Assembly (NCBI GenBank): GCA_036971475.1 | Contig: JBAIZL010000001.1 | Span: 82,449,983 to 82,513,982 of the forward strand | DNA length: 64,000 bases | Direction of reading: 5' to 3' | Source of the DNA: Prosapia bicincta | Taxonomy: Eukaryota; Arthropoda; Insecta; Hemiptera; Cercopidae | Shown: positions 59,316-64,000 of the stretch, piece by piece | Layout: the number at the start of each line of letters is the position of its first letter | Numbering within the stretch: position 1 is the first letter of the stretch | Made by a program: the position numbers and the translations under genes | The notes under the pieces: model-generated | Told to the model about the DNA's origin: nothing | Databases searched by the model: none | What the model saw: only the letters and a program-made list of their open reading frames with translations

Positions 59316-60300
59316 TGTTTACGAGGTGTGACTGGGGTTTAAAAAATTTTATTTTCAAATATTTACAATTTAATGTTATACTGTTCAATGCATTTTACTC
59401 CTTGGTCTCTACACAGCTCCGTTTGAATTGTCTACTGTGCATAGCAACACTGTCAATAATTTTTCTAAGACCTGTTCAAGACTTCTGTGAATTTTTTTTA
59501 CTGCTTTAAGAGTCTGAAATCTTGTTTATTTCAAAGTTGTTCTGTATTTAGCCAACAAAAAAATTCCACAGGGGTTCAAGTCAGTTGAGAAGGATGGTTG
59601 GTGTAAGACGGTGATGTTATGTTTGGTTAAAAACATCTTCACATTGAAAGCGTTGTTAGCTGGAGCATTGTACTGATACAAATTTATGATTTGTTTTGCC
59701 ACAAATTCTTCCATTTTCTCTGTAAATACTCATATAGAGTAGTCAATATGCTAAAGTTGTAATTCTGTTTCACTGTTTAGTTTTGTGGTACCCAATCAAT
59801 GTGCACTATTACTTTGATATCACAAAAAGCAATCGCCTTTGCCTTGAATTTCAATTTTGGCATTCATGCTTTTTTTCGCTGTAGGAAATCATAGGATTTC
59901 CAATCCATCAATTGTAATTTTATTCTGTAATCATAAGTTAAAACCATGATTTGTTACAAGTAATAACATTTTCTAAGAAAGTATGGTAACTTTTGATGTT
60001 TTCTAGGATGTTTGAACAAACTATTCTTCGGCACTCCGTCTGTTCAAGTGTTAGACACTTTGGCAATATTTTTTAACATACTTTGTTCATGTTGAAACTT
60101 TTATGAAAGATTTGTCTAACACTTTCCTTGTCGATACCTGTAAACCCAAACTTTGCAGTGGCGATCTTGTTGAACAACGTTACCGACTTTTTCAATGTTA
60201 GCATAACTTTTTGCTGACAATGATCTGCCAGTGTGTTTGAAGTCACTTGTCTTCCCACCATTTTCTTCTTATAATGTGTATTTCCGGGAGGAGGATTAAA
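59316..60300 (-). pseudogene. mariner-family transposase, heavily decayed
   Basis: Minus strand: MVGRQVTSNTLADHC near 60260, then IDKESVRQIFHKSFNMNKVC (second DNA-binding helix; intact members read KETVRQILHEDLNMRKVC), LTLEQTECRRIVCSNILENI, the NVITCNKSW block where the first catalytic Asp is replaced by Asn, then NAPANNAFNVKMFLTKHN and FSTDLNPCGIFL (third Asp replaced by Gly). The left end 'acgaggtgtgactggggt' (59319) resembles a mariner terminus. No right partner was found. Confidence 0.75.
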
Positions 60301-60955
60301 GTCGCGAGGCTAGGTATCCTCCTGCCACTCTCTTCTTCTTCTTTGTTTATTTTCTACTTTATCTGTCATTTCTATTATACACATCTCAGCACACTGTCTT
60401 CCCACCATCTTTTAATCATTCAACCTACTCAAACACTCATGTTTCTGATAAAAAATCGCCACTATGTCTGTTGTAACATTATAAATGTTTCACTTGCAAA
60501 TATTTCAAGTTTGCAAAGAAATTTAATTTTCTCACGCCGTTTTATCTGAACACTCAATATTTTTCAAGGTAGAGAGAAAATGTTAATTTCTTTCAACTGG
60601 CACTACATCGGATTGAGGTACCGAACAAAATTTGAGCGGTGGGCAAAGGATGAGTCATGTGACCTGCAGTATGATATTCAGTCTTATTTCATTTGTTCTG
60701 TGGGTATTTAATTTTTATTTAATTTTCTTTTAAATTTTATTATAATATTGCTTAAATTTCTTTATTATCTTTGTTTTTATTATATTACCTCCAATTGATT
60801 TAATTGTTGACTTCTAATTTAATTTGATCTGCATGAGATTTGACTAAATACGGCGTTTAACAAAAACAACTCTTCCCATATTTTAAAAGGCAGTTAGAAA
60901 GAAAGAAAGATACAAAAAATTGCTTTTATTTGTGAACAACAAATACTTTGGCATT
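60301..60955. other. No recognised gene
   Basis: The phrase 'gtcttcccaccat' occurs at both 60250 and 60399, a short local duplication. The rest is AT-rich without motif. Confidence 0.4.
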
Positions 60956-60959
60956 TTAC

Positions 60960-61146
60960 ATTATTAGGTTTTAGAAAATATGTCTTCATATGCATCCTTC
61001 ATTGTTAGCACATTGAAACCTTTCCCAGAAGTTTTCTAGTTCATGTCATTTCTTGTAGAATGGTTGCCACTTCCTGAGAGATTGTCTTCTTTAGTAATTG
61101 CAGGGTTGTTTGGCAGTGTTTCTACACTTTTATCTTTAAGTGTCCC

Positions 61147-61178
<32 letters not shown>

Positions 61179-61560
61179 CAAGGTGGTGATAAATCGAGTG
61201 ATCCTTGAGGGTCAGGCTTTGTCTCCTTGCAAAGAAAACAGGAGGTCCAGAAAACAACTCTTGAAGTCGCTAAAGAGTGCTTGGAGGTGTGAGCTGTGGC
61301 TCTGTCTTGTTTAAACCTGACTTCTCCCTCTTTGTGGTCTTAAACAAACTGGTTTAACTTTAATCTGATTATGCTCGATCATATTACAGTGGCAATTCCA
61401 AGTAATAGTTATCATTAGCCCATCTTTTTCAAAGAAATACAGACTAAACACAAATTTAACAACTCTTTAAACTGTCACAGAAGGGCTGTGAAGTGGCTGT
61501 TGGTGAAGTTTGTGGGGGTTTTCTGTTGCAAAGTAGCAAAAATCAGATGAAAGCAAACCA
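60960..61560 (-). pseudogene. Tc1/mariner-type transposase C-terminal fragment
   Basis: Minus strand: RQDRATAHTSKHSLATS-like text near 61290 (family: FQQDGATAHTS), then SLDLSPPCDFF near 61190 (family: SPDLSPCDFFLW), and LKDKSVETLPNNPAITKED (family: GxLKDKVYETxP). The Trp/Gly part of the block has been replaced by a poly(T)/poly(Phe) tract from the A-run at 61147-61175. Only the C-terminal third is present. Confidence 0.65.
61147..61175. repeat. Poly(A) run, 29 bp
   Basis: Twenty-nine A residues inside the transposase fragment, on the strand opposite to its coding Phe run; probably slippage of a short TTT block. Confidence 0.97.
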
Positions 61561-61646
61561 GTGTCAGAGAGAATGTTCTAAAAAATGTTCTCACACAAAA
61601 GCATGTGAGTTTCGAAATCTCTCTACTTAATTTTTAGATAAAAATC

Positions 61647-61648
<2 letters not shown>

Positions 61649-61719
<71 letters not shown>
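61649..61719. repeat. (TA)n microsatellite
   Basis: About 70 bp of TA directly adjoining the PLE-F 3' end ('tgaagttaatatatta'). Confidence 0.98.
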
Positions 61720-61722
<3 letters not shown>

Positions 61723-61783
61723 GTTAATATATTACTAATTTTGAGTAATTTTATCCACCATTAAGTGCAATAATTTTACCTTG

Positions 61784-61826
61784 AGTGATGAGGCACCTTT
61801 CGGTCTTTGACCATTGTCGAATCACT
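61784..61826 (-). ncRNA. Hammerhead-like fold in PLE-F terminus (candidate, best copy)
   Basis: Every stem closes perfectly on the minus strand: stem I AGTGAT/ATCACT (6 bp), core TCGACAAT, stem II GGTC-AAA-GACC (4 bp), GAAA, stem III GG-TG-CC with the A-T pair formed by GAAA and TC, and TC at the cleavage position. This is the hammerhead order. The core has C for U4, A for G8 and one extra base before stem II. In classical ribozymes G8 is needed for catalysis. Confidence 0.45.
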
Positions 61827-64000
61827 GATTGTTCTCTGCTGTGGATGCTACGTCCGTGAAACCGGTGTTTGTTGAAGTTACGCGCACTATTTCTTGATCT
61901 GTGTGTATGAGGTTTCTGTATAGTATGTCTTCTGTATATGTTGTTTGTAAATTCATTAAGTTGTTGTGTAAGTTTTTATAAATGTGGTATTTTTCTAGTG
62001 AGTTTAGTTCTATTGGGTTGTTATTTATTTCCAGTATGGTTAGGTTATTTTCGTAATTTGTAATTTCGTGTTTATGGGAAATTAGGTGTGCTGCAACATT
62101 TGATACTTTAGAATTTTTATTTTTGAATGCTCTATAATGTTCTTCAAATCTTATTTTAAATGTTCTGGATGTTTTTCCTATGTAAAAAGCGTTACAGTTG
62201 TTGCATGTGATTTTGTAGATTCCTGATAGGTTATGTTTTTCTGAATTTGTTATGTGGTTTTTGTTACTAAGATCTTTTATTATTTTGTTGTTTGGTTTGT
62301 AAGTTGGAGTGTAGTATTCCTTGTTGTATATATTTGTTATTTTTTCTATTTTGTTATTGGTATATTTATATTTTAGGTAGATTTTTTTATTTTTATTGTT
62401 TTCGTGTTCCGGTTGTAGTGTTGTGTTGAGGTTAGGTTTTTTTGTGAATTTATTGTATATATTTTTTATAATGTGTTTGTTGTATCCATTTTCTATTGCT
62501 ATTTTTGTAATGTTATTTAATTCTTCATTTAATTTTTGTTTGTTATCCTGTGTGTATTTTATTGCTTTATTTATCATGTTACTGTAAGTGTTAATTTTGT
62601 GTGTCCAGGGGTGGTTAGATTTGTAGTGTATTGTGGTGTTGTTGGAAGTAGGTTTCCTGTATACTGTAGTTTCTATTTTATTATCATTTATATTTAAAGT
62701 AATGTCGAGGAAGTTGATTGTTCTATTTGTTTCTGTTTCAACGGTGAATTATATGTTTTCGTTGTATGTATTTAGTTTGTTTAATATTATGAGGTGTTCG
62801 TTGTGAATGGTAGGTTGGTATATTACAAGTATATCGTCTACATATCTTGTCCATAGTAAGATATTGTGTGTGTTTATTATAGGTTTAATTATTATTTGTT
62901 CAAAGTGTTGTAAATATATTTCTGACATGACAGATGAAATGGGTGAACCCATGGGGAGTCCTGTTGTTTGTTTATAATATTTATTGTTAAATTGGAAGTA
63001 ATTTTGGTTACATATGTGTTTGGTTAGCGTAATGATACTATCTATTATGTTTCTTTTTTCGTTATTGTGTATCAGTTTGTTTTTTATTATTTCTATGGTT
63101 TCTTCTATTGGGATACTAGGGTACATGTTAGTTATGTCATAACTTATTATTTTTGTGTTGTTGTTTGTTTTTATCGTTTTTATTTTATTAATTAATTCGT
63201 ATCCATTTTTTATATTGTATGTGTTGTTGATATGTATTTTAGATCTTATGATTTTGTCTAGAATTTTTGCGATTATGTAAGATGGTGCTGTTGTGAAATT
63301 TATTAGTGGTCTAAATGGTGTGTTGGGTTTGTGGATTTTAGGTATCCCTGATAATATTGGTGAGCATGGTTTGAATGGGTATAGTCTTGTGTGGTATTTT
63401 AATTTATTGTTATAGTTTAGGGTGTTTCGGTGAGTGACTATTAAGTTTTTTATTGTAATAAGGTATTTGCTAGTTGGGTCTGGGATTTGTTCGTATTTAT
63501 TTTCTTTTATGTAGTTAGTCATTGAATTGATGTATTTGGTATTTTCTATTATTACTGGTGTATTTGTTTTATCTGATTTTAATATTGAGTAGTCGTTGTT
63601 TTCTAGTTTTTCTCTGAGTTTTATAATTTCTTTTTTATTAATATATTGTTCCGTTTTTTTGTTTTTTTCCGTTTTTATTAGGTTAATTTTATTATTAATA
63701 TTGTTTCTTATGTGTTCAGTATTTTGGTGGGTAATTTTGTGGATGTTAGATTCTGTGTCAACTATTAGGTTTTTATTATTTGTTTTTTGTTGAAGTTAGG
63801 TAGGTTATATTTGAAGGAATTTATTATTATTTTTTCTTTTTCAGTAAATTGTGTTTTAGTTAAGTTTATGAATTTATTGTTGTTAGAGGTGTGGGTTGGT
63901 TCTAGGCTATATTTTAGGTTATGTTGTTGTTTTGATGTGTGGATTGGTTCTAGGCTATTTTTTAGGTTATGTTGTTTTGATAAATTTTCGATTTTTCTGT
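61822..64000 (-). pseudogene. PLE-F RT and GIY-YIG polyprotein, one stop and one frameshift
   Basis: One frame runs from about 63785 to 61822, broken only by a TAA at 62749-62751. RT: SGIPKIHKPNTPFRPLIN, SYDITNMYPSIP (motif A), GLPMGSPISSVMSEIYLQHF (motif B), RYVDDILVI (motif C, catalytic Asp pair), then NFLDITLNIND and YRKPTSNNTTIHYKSNHP. Nuclease: SGIYKITC, CNAFYIGKTSRTFKIRFEEH. Upstream, an A-run near 63788 shifts the frame; the earlier part reads NNKFINLTKTQFTEKEKIII. At the window edge two imperfect copies of SKQxHNLKxSLEPxHTS stand in tandem. All RT and GIY-YIG signature residues are intact. Confidence 0.92.

Larger units (their letters stand above)
61720..64000 (-). mobile_element. PLE-F copy, nearly intact, continues past the right edge
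   Basis: The 3' terminal module lies at 61720-61830, followed (minus strand) by GIY-YIG, RT and an N-terminal region reaching position 64000. It is the longest PLE in the window. Terminal repeats of the same family are at 51687-51936. Confidence 0.93.

Overview
This window is AT-rich eukaryotic DNA, very probably from an arthropod and most likely an insect. Evidence: spliceosomal exons with GT/AG borders separated by introns of 8-9 kb; mariner, hAT, pogo/Tigger and piggyBac transposons; LINE retrotransposons with RNase H; and many Penelope-like elements (PLEs) with GIY-YIG endonucleases. There are no operons, tRNAs, rRNAs or CRISPR arrays. The species cannot be told from the sequence.

One host gene could be reconstructed. 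Four phase-compatible coding exons lie on the minus strand at 38021-37793, 29382-29147, 20165-20094 and 11472-10995. They encode an unidentified protein with an acidic N-terminal part, one likely membrane segment, a Ser-rich middle and a short coiled coil. Its introns, and the roughly 26 kb upstream of its first recognised exon, are packed with mobile elements.

Layout. 0.3-1.4 kb: truncated PLE (family A). 3.3-6.6 kb: Tigger-like element inserted in a tandem repeat. 6.8-8.8 kb: AT-rich repeats around a broken piggyBac. 9.7-10.7 kb: possible piggyBac MITE. 13.7-14.8 kb: decayed Tigger relic. 16.4 kb: PLE-B palindrome. 20.5-21.8 kb: mariner. 22.8-25.3 kb: Tigger with TIRs. 25.9-28.2 kb: hAT with an 8-bp TSD. 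30.5-31.0 kb: MITE with a minisatellite. 32.1-35.9 kb: intact LINE with a perfect 16-bp TSD. 37.0-37.5 kb: PLE-E 3' fragment. 38.2-43.4 kb: foldback elements and two PLE-A palindromes. 43.9-47.0 kb: PLE-E copy and a head-to-head PLE-C pair. 48.3-51.3 kb: hAT relic, PLE-B and a Tigger relic. 51.6-52.3 kb: microsatellites with PLE-F ends. 53-58.3 kb: decayed two-ORF LINE, cut off by an inverted PLE-D pair. 59.3-61.6 kb: two mariner/Tc1 relics. 61.7-64.0 kb: nearly intact PLE-F running off the right edge.

Three points deserve most attention. (1) The intact LINE is unusually compact. Its first 56 nt can be folded by eye as an HDV-like self-cleaving ribozyme, the ORF follows after about 35 nt, there is no ORF1, and the stop codon abuts a short TAAG tail. 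(2) At least six PLE families here share a hammerhead-like module near the 3' end (core, hairpin, GAAA, short stem, UC) with an unusual core. (3) PLE copies occur repeatedly as head-to-head inverted pairs or ORF-less palindromes. All folds were done by eye and all family assignments rest on motif recognition.
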